64,000 bases of DNA, taken from Anaeramoeba flamelloides (taxonomy: Eukaryota > Metamonada > Anaeramoebidae). Positions 1 through 11,505 of this stretch are shown one piece after another (the stretch's first letter is position 1; each line of letters opens with the position of its first letter). The notes below the pieces were generated by a model, which did no database searches, was not told where the DNA came from, and worked only from the letters and a program-made list of their open reading frames with translations. The DNA lies in contig JANTQA010000036.1 in assembly GCA_027625915.1 (NCBI GenBank), positions 7,957,001 through 8,021,000 on the forward strand. Reading direction: 5' to 3'. Made by a program: the position numbers and the translations under genes.

Positions 1-444
1 AAAACAATTTTTCAAAATAAAATTAAATATTTGAACATTTTTCACTTTTTAATAACTTCATTTATAGATTAGCCCTATTGAGGAATAAGAGATCGTTGAT
101 CCAGATTATTTTTAAGGGAATTTTTTAATTTGTTTTGAAAAAAATAATTTTCTAGTAAGATTTCTTACAAATTTTAAAGGTAAAAAAATGAAAAAAAAAA
201 TTATTACAGTTAAGATGTTATTTTTTTTATATTTCAAAAGTAACAAAAATTTAATAAATATCCTTCAAATTGTGAATCAATTGTTTTTTTGATTATGAAA
301 AAATTATTTATTTAAATTATTATTATTATTATTATTATTTGAATTAAAAAAATATTAGGCGCTCTACGGCACTTGATCAACACTTTATCATTAGGATTTT
401 CAGAATTTCAAAGAATAGAGTCATATTTGCCATTTTAATCCATA
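1..444. other. AT-rich non-coding DNA
   Basis: No coding frame with gene-like composition is seen. A (TTA)n microsatellite lies near 317-340, followed by the short phrase at 358-420 that is slightly richer in G+C. The window begins inside non-coding sequence, so any gene to the left is not visible. Confidence 0.5.
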
Positions 445-699
445 TAAACTAAATTTCATAATAAATACCACATTTGTTTTTTTACTTTTTTTTACTTTGT
501 TTTTATTTTTATTTTATTATTTTTTACTTTTTTTTTACTTTTTTTGATTTTTTTTTTAGATTTTAAAAAAATAATTCTAGTGTATAGAACTAAATTTTAA
601 AATTGATTTTTTTTTATTATAATAGATATTTCAATTTATAAAAATATTTATTTTCAATATTTGATTTTTAATCGGTCAATGATTTTGAAATCGAGTTTA
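445..699. mobile_element. F1 MITE, internally deleted copy D
   Basis: The left end (447 onward, AACTAAATTTCATAATAAAT) matches the left TIR of the full copies at 2124, 11498 and 27767. The right end (about 672-697) matches the other TIR with more changes. The middle, about 250 bp in full copies, is replaced by T-rich filler. TA dinucleotides at 445-446 and 698-699 fit a TA target-site duplication. It is shorter and more diverged than its relatives, so it is probably the oldest copy here. Confidence 0.65.
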
Positions 700-2123
700 C
701 TTGAATCCCAGAAAAAACAACCATGACATACTAATATTCAGTTGCTTTATTTTCATTATATATAACTTCCAGTTTTATTAAACTAGTAAAATATTATCAA
801 AACTATTAGTTGTTATCAATTCAAAGAAAAGAAATTCAAGTTGAATTCAAATAAAATACATATCCCAAGCTTTAAAAAAAAAATACAACAAAAATATCTA
901 TTTTTTCCCAATATAGGGGTTTAACAACAACAGGACAATGAATAAAACTAAAGAAAATAAGCCCCAAGAATATAAATTTCTGGTATTTTAATTATATTAC
1001 AATTAAAATTCATTACTTTTTATAAATATTAATTTAATTAATAGTTTTATTAAATTTGAAAATTTCATTTGTATATATATATATATATATATATTAAAAA
1101 ATCCCCCCCCCCCAAATACAATAGAATATAACTCAAAACACTAAAATATATTATCACGTTACATGAACATTGGGGGTATATCCTAAAAGTATCACTGCTA
1201 TTGGAAAAAAAAACTATTTTTACAAATAATAATGAATAATTAAGAACTAAATTTTTTACTTGTGAAATTTTAATTTTTGCTTTTATAAACATATTTTCAA
1301 TTAATTAGAAAAAGGGAATTTATAGGTTTGTGAAATTTACTGGTTTTTAGGTTTTATAATAATATTAAAACTATCTTTTTTTTTACCTTGATTCTTTGAA
1401 TTTAATATTGAGATATTTTGATATTTGATTCTTAATCTTACTATTTAATGCTTATTTTGCCAAAAAATGATTTTTTGGGAAGATCTACAATTAAAAATAG
1501 AAAATTCCAAACTTTATTATTTTCATGATTGATTTATCAAAACATAAAAAAGAATTTCTCCAAAAGTACACAAAATATGTTAGATTTAATATCATAAGCT
1601 ATTTATGAAGGGCGTAATTTACGGATATTAATAGTCCTAAAAATGAACTTTTTACTTATTTTTTTAACTAATCTAACCAAAGTTTTAAAGAATTTGATTT
1701 TTAAGGCAATCTAATTCAAGGATCTTGATGTAATTGAAATTATCAAAAATTTAATTAGATACAATTCTTATTAAAAGTTTTAATTACACTTTGAATTCTT
1801 ATTAACGTTTAAAAAATTCTGGCGATTTTGATCAGTTTTTACTCATCTTCAATTAAATTTTTTAACATTTCAAAAAAAAAACAATGAAACACTTTATTTT
1901 CTCAACTGTTATTTTAACCTTTATTTTAGGAAAAGCCATTTGAAAATACTTTTGGTTGCAAAATAAAGGGAACAAAATTTTCATTCGGCTTTCCAAAAAA
2001 ATAATTTTATAAATCATAATACATTTGAAAAATTTTAATGATGAAAAGAAGCTTAAATTATTAATTCTCATTTTCGAATTCAGGATTTTGATGATTTATT
2101 TTAATTACTTATAAATTGCAATT
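700..2123. other. AT-rich intergenic DNA with microsatellites
   Basis: No gene is supported. An (AT)n run at about 1073-1094 is followed by an 11-base C run at 1103-1113, the only strongly GC homopolymer noticed in the window. Short open frames here are A/T noise, including a low-complexity frame on the minus strand from 1292. Confidence 0.5.
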
Positions 2124-2636
2124 TAAACTATCTTTCATAATAATTGACCCATTAAAAATCAAATTTTAAATAAAATTTTTTTAATAATTGAAGTTATCTA
2201 TTTAAATATAAAAATTTAGATTTTAATATTCAATACTATACTCAAGAGAGATTTATTTTTCGTTTAAAAATAAAAGAAAAAAAAATAAAAAAAACTGTTA
2301 AAAAAAATTGTGCTCTTTATTTTGAAAGAAGCATTACTGAAAAATAGACAATTTAAAAAAGTAAAAAAACCCATTTATCGATTCTCCTTCCATTTTAATA
2401 ACTAAATCTAATCTCTTTTTCATATTTGAAACCAATTTTTCATTAATTCATCTGTTACTTCTTTCAAATTTTTCATTTTCATTTTCCATTTTAACAAAAC
2501 ACTGTTGGAAAAATAAAAAAGAGAAAAAATGATTTATTTTGCAAATTTTTTATTGCGAGAGAAAAACTTCAAAACGATACAAAAGCAATTCATTATTCAA
2601 ATGTAAGGTGGGCCATTTATTATGAAATTTAGTTTA
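2124..2636. mobile_element. F1 MITE, copy A (full length, 513 bp with TSD)
   Basis: TIRs are at 2126-2152 (AACTATCTTTCATAATAATT, then GACCCA) and at about 2608-2634 (reading inward AACTAAATTTCATAATAAAT, then GGCCCA). They are about 27 bp long with a few mismatches. TA at 2124-2125 and 2635-2636 is the likely target duplication. About 500 bp is shared with copies B (11498) and C (27767). The minus-strand frame seen in B and C is interrupted here by a length difference. The right TIR supplies the last residues and stop of the frame at 2597-2911, so this copy may have cut an older gene. Confidence 0.85.
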
Positions 2637-2911
2637 TGTTTAGATATTTTTTCTTGATTTTCCATTTTTGAAATCATTATGTTCAAGCTTTGAATAAAGC
2701 AGTTTATGAAGTCAAGTGTTAAGAAACCCTGTAAAATTAGTTGTTCTTGTAAATATTCTTTGTCCTGAAATGTTTGAAAAGAAACAGTTCCAAGATTTTT
2801 AAAAATGGAAATTGAACTAAAAATTTTTTGAAATTTATTAGAATTTATCAGTATTGAGATGGAGTGATTTTCGGAAAACTGAATGAAAAAATTGATCTTT
2901 TTATTTTGCAA
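2597..2911 (-). CDS. Partial coding remnant, weakly like proteasome assembly chaperone 3
   Basis: The frame is open for 104 codons but has no ATG; its first codon is TTG. About the last 11 codons lie inside the TIR of the F1 element at 2124-2636. Read by eye, NKFQKIFSSISIFKNLGTV followed about 20 residues later by LILQGF...FINCFIQSLNIMIS has the spacing of PSMG3/PAC3 (a strand with the pattern 'K.GT', then 'VLLG', then an amphipathic helix). The family's final strand and helix are missing. PAC3 is about 120 residues and pairs with PAC4 to template the proteasome alpha ring. This could be a gene cut off by the transposon, an exon of a longer gene, or chance. The assignment is weak. Confidence 0.28.
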   Translation of the reverse strand: MQNKKINFFIQFSENHSISILINSNKFQKIFSSISIFKNLGTVSFQTFQDKEYLQEQLILQGFLTLDFINCFIQSLNIMISKMENQEKISKHKLNFIINGPPYI

Positions 2912-3058
2912 TTAACAGTCATGTGAGACAAAAAAATTTAAAATAGATCTAAAAATAGATCTACTGAAGTTTGTAATCTATTTTACGATGCTTTTAAAAT
3001 ATTTTTGTAACACTTTTGGAAAATGAAATAACACAAAACAAATAAAAAAAAACAAAAT

Positions 3059-3637
3059 TTAATCGATTAATTCCCAAATATCATTTACGATTGTGAAACG
3101 GTTTTCAAGGTTTGGTTGGAAAGTTTCGTCTTTAAGGTTATTTTTTTGAGAGATCAAAACTTGGATCTTTTGATCGCCAGGATTATTAAACCTCAAATTG
3201 GTAATATTGAGGTATAGGTTGCGTGCGTGTCGAAGTTTTTCAATGTTTTTCGAATTTATTTGTTTTAATTTCCCTAAACTACTTTCAGTATCTAAAAGTT
3301 CATCCTCAATTTCCTCGGCTTCCTTTGATAATATTTTATGTTGGATCTTGAGTTTTTTGATTGTTTCTTTAATTTCTTTTTTTTGTTTTTTGATCTCTTG
3401 AATTTCTTCATTGCTATCATTATTTTGATTTTCTAGCTTTTCTTCCAGTGCAATAATGGAACTTTTTAATTTTTGAATAAAACGATTCACTTCTTCTTTT
3501 CTTTTGTTGTTTAAATTCGTCATATCAAGTACTCTTTGGTTTACCTTTGAAATCAGTTTTGTGTCCTCTTCTTTATCAATTACATTGATCATTTCATCAA
3601 TAATGTTGAGTGTGTCTTTTATTTGGTTTGTGGTCAT
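3059..3637 (-). CDS. SPC24: Spc24-like subunit of the Ndc80 kinetochore complex
   Basis: This single-exon frame encodes 192 residues from the first ATG (3637). The frame stays open upstream without an earlier ATG. Residues about 1-30 are helical, and about 45-135 form a Lys/Glu-rich coiled coil. Residues about 137-192 form a small globular tail: LRHARNLYLNITNLRF, then IQVLISQKN, ending VNDIWELID. Spc24 proteins have this layout and length (about 197-213 residues), and their C-terminal RWD fold ends in a similar strand then 'YLWSLV' or 'YIWERL'. Spc24 pairs with Spc25 at the inner end of the Ndc80 complex and links microtubules to CENP-T/CENP-C or the Mis12 complex. The family is poorly conserved, so the call rests on layout and the C-terminal motifs. 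Another short coiled-coil RWD protein such as Spc25 is the main alternative. Confidence 0.65.
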   Translation of the reverse strand: MTTNQIKDTLNIIDEMINVIDKEEDTKLISKVNQRVLDMTNLNNKRKEEVNRFIQKLKSSIIALEEKLENQNNDSNEEIQEIKKQKKEIKETIKKLKIQHKILSKEAEEIEDELLDTESSLGKLKQINSKNIEKLRHARNLYLNITNLRFNNPGDQKIQVLISQKNNLKDETFQPNLENRFTIVNDIWELID

Positions 3638-6600
3638 AGTGAGGTTTGGTTGTGTTCTAATAATTATTACCAAATTTTGTGGATAATTTGATGTTGTAGA
3701 CTTTTTTGAGTTTGTTGAGAAAAAATGGATCTGAATTTTATTTTTTTTATTTTTTAACGGTTAGCTTAATGTATTTATAAACAGATTAACAATTAAAATG
3801 ATAAATGATTGAAAGTAGATAATATTGATTTCTTTGACAATTAATATTATCAGATATTTGATTTAGGTTGAGTTACATAGTATGTTTTGAGTGTGAAACC
3901 TTCTATTTTATAAAATAAGATATCTATCTTTCAGAATTATTTCAGATTGTAATAGGTAAAATTTTTCAGTGATCATTTTTTAAATAGCTTTCAACAAGTT
4001 AGGAGTTGTTTGTGCAATTTCAGACATCATTTGACTTTTTTAAAATGATATTTCACAATTTCCATTTGTTTTATGCTTTAGACGGTTAGTAATTTGTACT
4101 TTGATTATAGTAGTACCAGTAGACTTTTTTTAATTTTATGAAATAAAACAAAAAAGCACCGATCTTTTTGGGAGAAGAACTAGAGATTAAACCAATCAAA
4201 GAAATCGACAAATAACAATAATCGAATATCATTTTGGTTTCCAAAAGTTCTATTATTAAAATAAGAAATTCTAAAAATGAAAGATCAAATAGGAAAATTG
4301 TTTCTCAGAAGAAATGTAGTGAATTTTTTAGAAATTATTGTTATCAAAAATAAAAGAGTACTTTTTCGATTAATTTGAAAAAAAACTACAAATTTCAATC
4401 AAAATTGAGAAAATTACAAAAAAATATTGATAAAAAATTAAATTAAAATTTCAAAAGAAAAAAAACAGAAAAGTACTGAAAAATTTTAGACAAATTCCTT
4501 CCATATTCGATAATTTAGTTAAAAATCAGAATATGTAAACTTACATAATTGATTTGAACTTAGACATACTATTGGATAGTCAATTAGATATTGTATTGAA
4601 ACTCGAAGAAGAAAAAAAATCACGGATTTTATTTTGAAACATGGATTATAGTCTTTGCTGAAAGGTAATTTTGATCACATATATTTAAGCTTTTAGCATT
4701 TCCTGAAATTGGAAAAAATTTTATCTTCTATTAGGTTTACACTCTTTTTATTTTAGTTCTTAGTTGATCAATCTCCAACTTTATATAAAATTTGCAGGTT
4801 TTTTAAAAAATGATTACTTTCTTTTTTTTTCTATTTTTTACCTGGGCTGGATTTTCTATATATAGGGAAGAAGACTATAAGGTAAAAAAGCAAGTGATTA
4901 CTTATCAGTAATGAGATACTGAATCATAACGAGTTAGTGTAACTGTAAAATTATTAACGAAAATGTAAAAAAAAATATAACATGTATTTAGTAACAACAG
5001 ATTTAAAACAAAAAAAGAAATTCCAACAATTAAATAACAATCCCCAACGAACTTTCATGATCAATTATTGTATATAAATCTAATAAATCGATTGTATTGT
5101 GATTATTATTTTGTATGTTCATTCTTTAAAGTAGAATTATTTTTATTTTTGTTTTTATTTTTTTATTTTTTGCCAATTGCTTATTATAAACACATTTTAA
5201 ACTTTTTTTTATCTTTTTTCTTTTTTATTTTTTTGACAATAAAAAAATTTTGGTATACCCTGTGAGGAATAATTGTTAAATTTTAGATTTTATATTTATC
5301 TTCCATTTTATGAATCGAAGTAAAAGGAAAACAAGAGTGTAATTTAAACTGGTTCGAACATATGAAACAAAATGATTTTATTTTAAAATAAGATTTGAAA
5401 ATCTGAATCTGTGAATGAAATACACTTGAATCAGAGATATCTAACAATAAATGGGGGCTTTATATTTGGATAGTAAGAATTTGATTAAGTATTTATTTTA
5501 TTTCACTTTTTTTAAAAATTATTCAAAAAAGATAATTTCTGAAATTGGACACTTTGAAAATTAATTCTATAATCTTATTTTTTGTAGTTAGGAATTATTA
5601 AACAAGATTGTGCTATATTAACATTTCAAAAATTAAAAAATTTTTTCATTTCAAAAAATTTAATTAGTGATCCCTAATTTTGGAAAATTTTATGAAATAG
5701 TAAAAATTGAATACATTTTATTATTAGATTTAGAAAGATAATCTGGATCATTTTACATTTTTTCATAGAAAAATTTGCCTTGCAAATCGTTCCTATAGCT
5801 TTTTTTCAAAATATTTCATTTTTTTTTAAATAGGGAATTCAATCTAGTCCCTCTTCAACATAATGACGTATTATGCAACACCCTTCCTTAATTCATAGAA
5901 AAGATAACAAATCTTTAATAGGATTAACAACAACAGATAAAAATCCACCAATATACAAATAATAATTGATACATGATGACCCAAAGAATGGGGAACTTGT
6001 TACCCAAATTTATATTTATATAAATCCCATTTCCACCCAAACGTTCAAAACCAACAATACAAACATTCAATTCTTCTTTTTTTGATTTATCAACCAACTT
6101 TTGATTTTTTTGAAATAAGAAAAATAATAAGATTCAGAATAGAGTTGATATTCAGAAAATAAATGCATGTACAAACTATAAATATTCTAAAAAAAAAAAT
6201 AAAATGTTAAAAAATTCTTTGTCTCTTTCATTGTGTTACCTCGTGCAAAAGTTCTTCCTTTCTTTTGGAAAATAAAAACATTTTATAATAAGATTTTTTT
6301 AAGAGTAAAAGTATTATTTAACTTGTCCAAAATTGATCATTTCCAATATTTAAAACAATCTTAATTTGTCATACCAAGATAAATAAAGTACTTATGGGTA
6401 AATACACATCTAACAATTTATCAGAATACAAGTAGTAATATCAACTTTCATTACTACCAAATTTTCATTTTAAAACTCAAAATTAAAATATTATATACTA
6501 TATTATCAATATTTAATACTTTTAACTCGTACTCGATTTTTTCCTATAATCCAAATAGTAAAGAACCAAATATATAAACACCAATCCTAAACACCCATTT

Positions 6601-8204
6601 AGAACAAGAAAGTAGCAAGAAAAAAAAAAATCTCAACATGAATTTCAAAAAGAATCAGATAATATTCAGTTCTTCAATGCCATTTTTTTGTTGTTTCCAA
6701 ATACATACTCTGGTTTTCACAAAAGTTGTTTTAATAATATATCCAAACTTTAAAAAAAAAAAACAATATTAAAAGATAACAAAAACTAAAAAAAAAAAAG
6801 AATTTAAATAATTTTTAGATATTTTATATATCTATTTATTATTATTATAATTAAATTTAAATTATTAAAAAAAAAAAAAAAACAATGATTTTGCATAATT
6901 CATAAAATTATTTTAAATAATTATTGTTTATATGGTAATTATAATAAACACTGCTTTAAAAATTAAACGTAGGCTTCATTCTCTCTTTTTTCTATTGAAT
7001 AAAGAAAAAAAGATATTAAATAATAAAAAAGATTAAATAACAATAAAAATAAAATTAAAAATAAAAATGATAACAAGATAAATAAAATTTTAAAATATTA
7101 TTTATGAAATTTGTTCTCAAAAAGTATGAAACGGCAAAATATAAATATAAACCCCATTCCAAAAATGTGGACACACTCAAAATCAAAAATAGGCAAAATA
7201 AAACCCAATTTATTATATTTTTCCAAACTTAATATAAAACTACATTTAAGTAACAGAGTATTAATGTTTTTTTAAGTAATCATTTTCATCCAAATAAAAG
7301 AAAAAAATATTAAATGAAAAAAAAAAAAAACAGTATTTCCAAAATAATGAAACGAGCGGAACAAAAAATGTATTGGTAAATATGTTAAAATTTTACCAAC
7401 AATTGTTGATCAATCAAATGATAAGATAACATGGATTAATTGTCTGTTGATTTTTCTATTTAACGAACTCAACATTAACCTTCTATCAACCATCGAAAAA
7501 AATTTCTAGATCAAACAAAACAGATTACGTAACTCGAAAAAAGGAAATGAAAACAAAACAAAAAAGAGAAAAAATGAAATAGTTTTCAAAATAAAAATTA
7601 TCCCTCAAATTGAATGTAAAGTGTAGTATTGTTATTCTTTTAACTGTTTAAACTTTGTCCAAATTTTTGGAATTTAGTTTATTATAAAAAAATATCAAAT
7701 AAATTTAAGATTGAAATTTTAATCTATTTAATCTGTAATTTAATGATTCTACATGTTTATTTAATCTATAAACACGACAAATTATAAAATATAAATCAAA
7801 ATATTTTTTTTTGAAATATATTTTATATTATTACTTTTTGTATATAAATTTTAAAATTTTAACAATTAATAAAAAAAAAAAAAAAAAAATTAAGAGAAAA
7901 TTTATTCAAGTATAGATCTTTATGAACTCATTTTAAGTCAAAATCAAATAAATATTTTTGTTTTTGAATTTTCTGTTTCGAAAATTACATTTTTATACAT
8001 ATTAAAATGATAAATCAAAAATTATTTTATTTCTTTCAAATAAAATTTTAAAAAACAGATAATATTTTGTTATAAGTATTTTACCAATAATAATTGTCAT
8101 ATGTTGTTTTTCTATTAACTTAAGTTTTTTACAAGACAGAATCATTACATTTGAAATTTTGATTCAATACTAATAAATTCAAATATATTTAATTAAATTT
8201 TTAG
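3638..8204. other. Long gene-free stretch with decayed repeats
   Basis: No exon with coding composition was found. It contains an F3 element (about 4098-4681) and otherwise very AT-rich DNA with poly-A and poly-T tracts, notably around 6780-6890 and 7860-7890. The segment at 5840-6060 is a little richer in G+C but has stops in all frames and no recognisable RNA motif. Confidence 0.45.
4098..4681. mobile_element. F3 element, copy a (minus orientation, diverged)
   Basis: Read from 4681 downward it matches the F3 consensus: a TGATCAAAATTACC-like tip, then TATAATCCATGTTTC, then a C/T-rich block and CAATTGACTATCC. This is the same order as the copy at 41389. The distal end near 4098-4190 is more eroded but keeps the CAATCAAAGAAA block. 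The family has TIRs of about 60 bp and ends on TA. The left boundary is approximate. Confidence 0.55.
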
Positions 8205-8410
8205 TTCAATTTCCCATTTTGTAATCTCATATCTCAAATTTTAAAACAACTCAAGAGAAAGAACTTTTGAAGCACAAGTAATTTTACAAAGTTTTTTGAC
8301 ATTTAAAAGAATATTGTGCTTTCTTCATAGCTTGTGTAAAAAAATTTGTAAAATAGAAAATGAAGTGAAAAATTTTCAGATATTTATTTGAATTTATCAG
8401 TACCACGAAT
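8205..8410. repeat. F4 dispersed repeat fragment
   Basis: This stretch aligns by eye with 24900-25080: a TTCAATTTCCCATTTT-like start, 'AAGAGAAAGAA', 'TTTGAAG', then 'GCTTGTG' before AATTTATTTGAATTTA. It is an imperfect partial copy without recognised ends. Confidence 0.45.
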
Positions 8411-8756
8411 GAATTTTGTAATTTTCCATTGTTTATTAAGGGTGCAAGTTCTACAAGAATTCTTCAGATATGTCACAAAAAATTATATTTTTCATTTTCT
8501 TTAATGGCCCATGGCATCAATTATCCCAAGATTAAAATAAATAAAAATTTTAATCATAAAAATTGTTTTTTAGGAGATATACTGAGGGGAAAAATTTATG
8601 TATTACTGAAGCTGGCACTTTTTTTTATGTTTTTTTATTTGCAAAATAAAATCAAACAATTGCATTATTTTCTCAAAAATGTTTGAGAAAAAAACATTTT
8701 TTACAATTTGTTTCAGTCAAATTAAAAAACCTTTTAACTTTTTCTTCTTAGTTTCC

Positions 8757-9648
8757 TCAAATAAACCAAGAAGCGAAATTTTTGTCATCTATAATTAAAG
8801 TACTGTTTCGCACTATTTGAAAATTTTGAGAAAAAAAAATCAAAAAAAAATAAAGAATGAAAACAAACCTTTTTTCCAAATTTGTCGACCGTTGAAATAG
8901 CCAGCAATAGCAGACAAAGCTGCTGCACCCATCAAATATACTGAATACGAAATAAAAATGATAGATTGGGTGTTAACTTCACCATCACTATCATAAAGTG
9001 CATATGGCGCCAGCTCGTCATTAAAGAGCATCTCATTCAAGTCTGGTTTCTCTAAATAAAAATAAATGGGTGCCGCCATAAAGCAAACAACTGGAACCAA
9101 GCCTAAAAAATTAAACAGTCTGAGTGGTACAAGTGATGCTATGAGTAGAAATAAAAATCCTAATGAAATCGCTACATTTACAACATTCATTGTTGCATAA
9201 AGCTTGTTCCAATCGTCATGAAATTTCTCGTCTAATTATTGAAAAAGTTTTTACAGTTTGAGTTTTAATTAAAAGTTGTGTTTTGTGATTGTTTATTGAA
9301 AATTTATGGATCAGAATAATTGTCAAGATAATTCAATAAAATAATCCTTTTCATAAAGACTTTATTTACAAAAAGAATCTGCAAAGGCTTACCTGTTTCG
9401 TTCTCCATATCAGACAAATTTTCATTAAAGTTAATGTCTTCGGCTTCAAAGTCACCTCGTACGATCATGGCTAATGTTCCTAAATTGGCCTCAAGATCGG
9501 TTACAGGCTCAGAAGATTCGTCACCACTTGTTACAATAACTGTGCCATACATCCAATAATTGATACTGACACCTAAGAGTGCAAAAATTGCAGTAAGAAG
9601 AAACCCAATGAGAACCCTAAATCTAGGATTCATATTTTCAAAAACCAT
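8757..9648 (-). CDS. Four-helix (tetraspan) membrane protein, unrecognised family
   Basis: A three-exon model is 9648-9393, 9231-8869 and 8812-8757, giving 224 residues. Introns are GTAAGC..TTAG and GTTTGT..ATAG, both in phase 1. The start is the ATG at 9648. Predicted membrane segments are at residues about 12-38, 103-123, 125-147 and 175-196. An acidic loop (about 40-95, with DESSEP and a DDW) follows the first helix, and a shorter acidic loop (about 150-172) precedes the last. The spacing (one helix, long loop, two close helices, loop, helix) is that of claudin/PMP22/SUR7-type tetraspan proteins, but the diagnostic W..C motifs are not seen, so no family is assigned. The last short exon (V then RNSTLII and a stop after SWFI) is inferred from splice sites alone and is the least certain part. 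Confidence 0.7.
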
Positions 9649-10524
9649 TTTGTTTCGAAATATTGCGAAAGGGAGCTTAAAAAAAAAACTGTTGTAAAAA
9701 ATAATTGAAATAGATAAAAATGTTTCTTGTAGAACGAGAAAAACGAGTTTTTTTTTTTTTCAATTCTTAAATGTGGATATTATTGATTTATTACAACTAA
9801 AACAACCCCATTCTGGCCTTTTTTAAGTCTAACAACCCAAAAATAAAAATTTGTTCTTTTTACAAAAATTTGCATCATTAAATTGGATAATTTTGAAAGA
9901 ATACAAGACATTAAGTAAGATAGCAATAAATTTGGTTAGTGTTTCTGAAAACTGTTTAATCAAGACAATTAAGTTGTGAAAAAGATATTTTTTTTGCCTG
10001 ATATTTTTTTGCAAATAGCCCTGATGAATAATGATAGTGGAGAAATTATTGAAGGTAATGTTCACAATTATAGATAAGAAATTAAGTTTTGTCCTTTTAA
10101 TTTAAACAATAATCTTACAAACAAATTTGTTTTTTTATCAATAAAAAATATCCTTTTTATCATAATTTACGATCAAAAACCTGATCATTTTGTAAGAAAA
10201 TTTGGTTAAAATTATCTCTTAATATTGCCAAATTTAAAAATGTTTATTTCAGTCTTTGATAAAGTGGTTTAAAGAACTAGGTATCAATGACAAGGCTTAA
10301 CCAATAGTCTTGACTCACCGTCCTTGTTTGAGAATAGAACAGACAGGAAGAGAATAATTGTCAAAAACAAAATTTTCTTTTTTTAAGACTTTTTTTTTGA
10401 TTATTTTCTCAAAATTTCTGCTTTTTCATTAAACTTTAAGATTTTATTGTTTTGTAAATTTATGCAAAATCCAAAAAGAAAAATAATTTTCTAATTATTT
10501 TTGGCAAAATAATGTCTCTCTAAA

Positions 10525-10980
10525 ATTTGAATCCAGACTTCAGAATAAAAACCATGTATCTTTTATATAAAAGGTTTAAACATTAATCTATCAAAGAAAC
10601 AGAAAATATACCCCGAAGTTAATATAATATTGATTTCGACAATTTCTATTATTAAAAAAGAAATGCTCAAAATAAAGGATCAAAGGGGACAATTTTTTCT
10701 CAAAAAATCAAGTCATTTTTCAGAAAAAAAAGAAAAGACCAAAATTAAGAACTAAAAAATAGAAAAAAAATTTTTAACAATTTAATTTCTAATTTATAAT
10801 TTACTGAAAATATCAAGGGCTTTACTTTCAAAATCAATTTGAATCTTCTGTGATCAATTTAGTATTCCACTAGTTAGTAAATTGGATGAAGTCTTGGAAC
10901 AAGAAGAAAAAATAACTCAGATGAAACTTTGATACAAATGATTATCATTTTAGGTGTACTATTTTTTGATCATTTTTATC
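10525..10980. mobile_element. F3 element, copy b (minus orientation, diverged)
   Basis: It shares with the other F3 copies the ordered blocks 'ATCTATCAAAGAAAC', 'TTCTATTATTAAA', 'ATAAAGGATCAAA' and, near 10870-10900, 'AGTAAATTGGATGAAG..TTGGAACAAGAAGAAAAA'. The ends are degenerate (near 10525 and 10980), so boundaries are approximate. Confidence 0.5.
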
Positions 10981-11094
10981 ATAAATAGAGATGGTGTATT
11001 CAAGTTTTTTTGATAAATTTGAACTTTTTTCATTAGGTGCAATGATTTTCCAGTTGGTATGCAAACGAGAAGAAACCTAGAATATTTTATAAAA

Positions 11095-11380
11095 TAAATT
11101 AATTACAAATTCTACTATTATTTTCCAATTGAAAAATGAAAATTTTTAGTTCAAATTTCCAAAATATTTTTCGAGTTTATAAGTTGAAGAAAATCCAAAG
11201 TACTTTACAAAATAGTCTAGAAATGATTATTTTGACAATAATAGAAATTTCCTCAGTTAACACTGGGACAAATTTTTTACTCTGCTAATTTGTTTATAAC
11301 AGTAATAAATAAGATTAGTTTTGGAAAGGGAAATAAAGATTTTCATTTATTAATTGGAAAATAACGGTATTGAAAAATAA
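11095..11380. repeat. F4 dispersed repeat fragment
   Basis: It aligns closely with 25080-25345. Shared blocks include 'TACTATTATTTTCCA', 'CCAAAATATTTTTC.AGTTTATAAGTTGAA', 'TTAACACTGGGACAAATTTTT' and 'TTCATTTATTAATT'. This is the best-matched pair of the family. No inverted ends were recognised. Confidence 0.6.
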
Positions 11381-11462
11381 ACTAGTAAATATTTTTGGGA
11401 TTTTTTTTTTTGATTTTTTTAATTTTTTTGTTACTTTGATATTTTATTTTTGTTTTGGAGAA

Positions 11463-11497
<35 letters not shown>

Positions 11498-11505
<8 letters not shown>

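Larger units (their letters stand above)
9649..11497. other. Intergenic DNA with F3 and F4 copies
   Basis: Apart from an F3 copy (about 10525-10980) and an F4 copy (about 11095-11380) this is AT-rich non-coding DNA. The segment 10255-10350 is clearly richer in G+C than its surroundings and has stops in all frames; I cannot match it to a known RNA. An (AT)n run at 11465-11499 abuts the F1 element that follows. Confidence 0.45.

Noticed and set aside
1074-1113. (AT)n followed by an 11-base C run as a telomere-like or regulatory element
   Set aside because: It is a single simple-sequence tract without repetition of a telomere unit; ordinary microsatellite slippage explains it.
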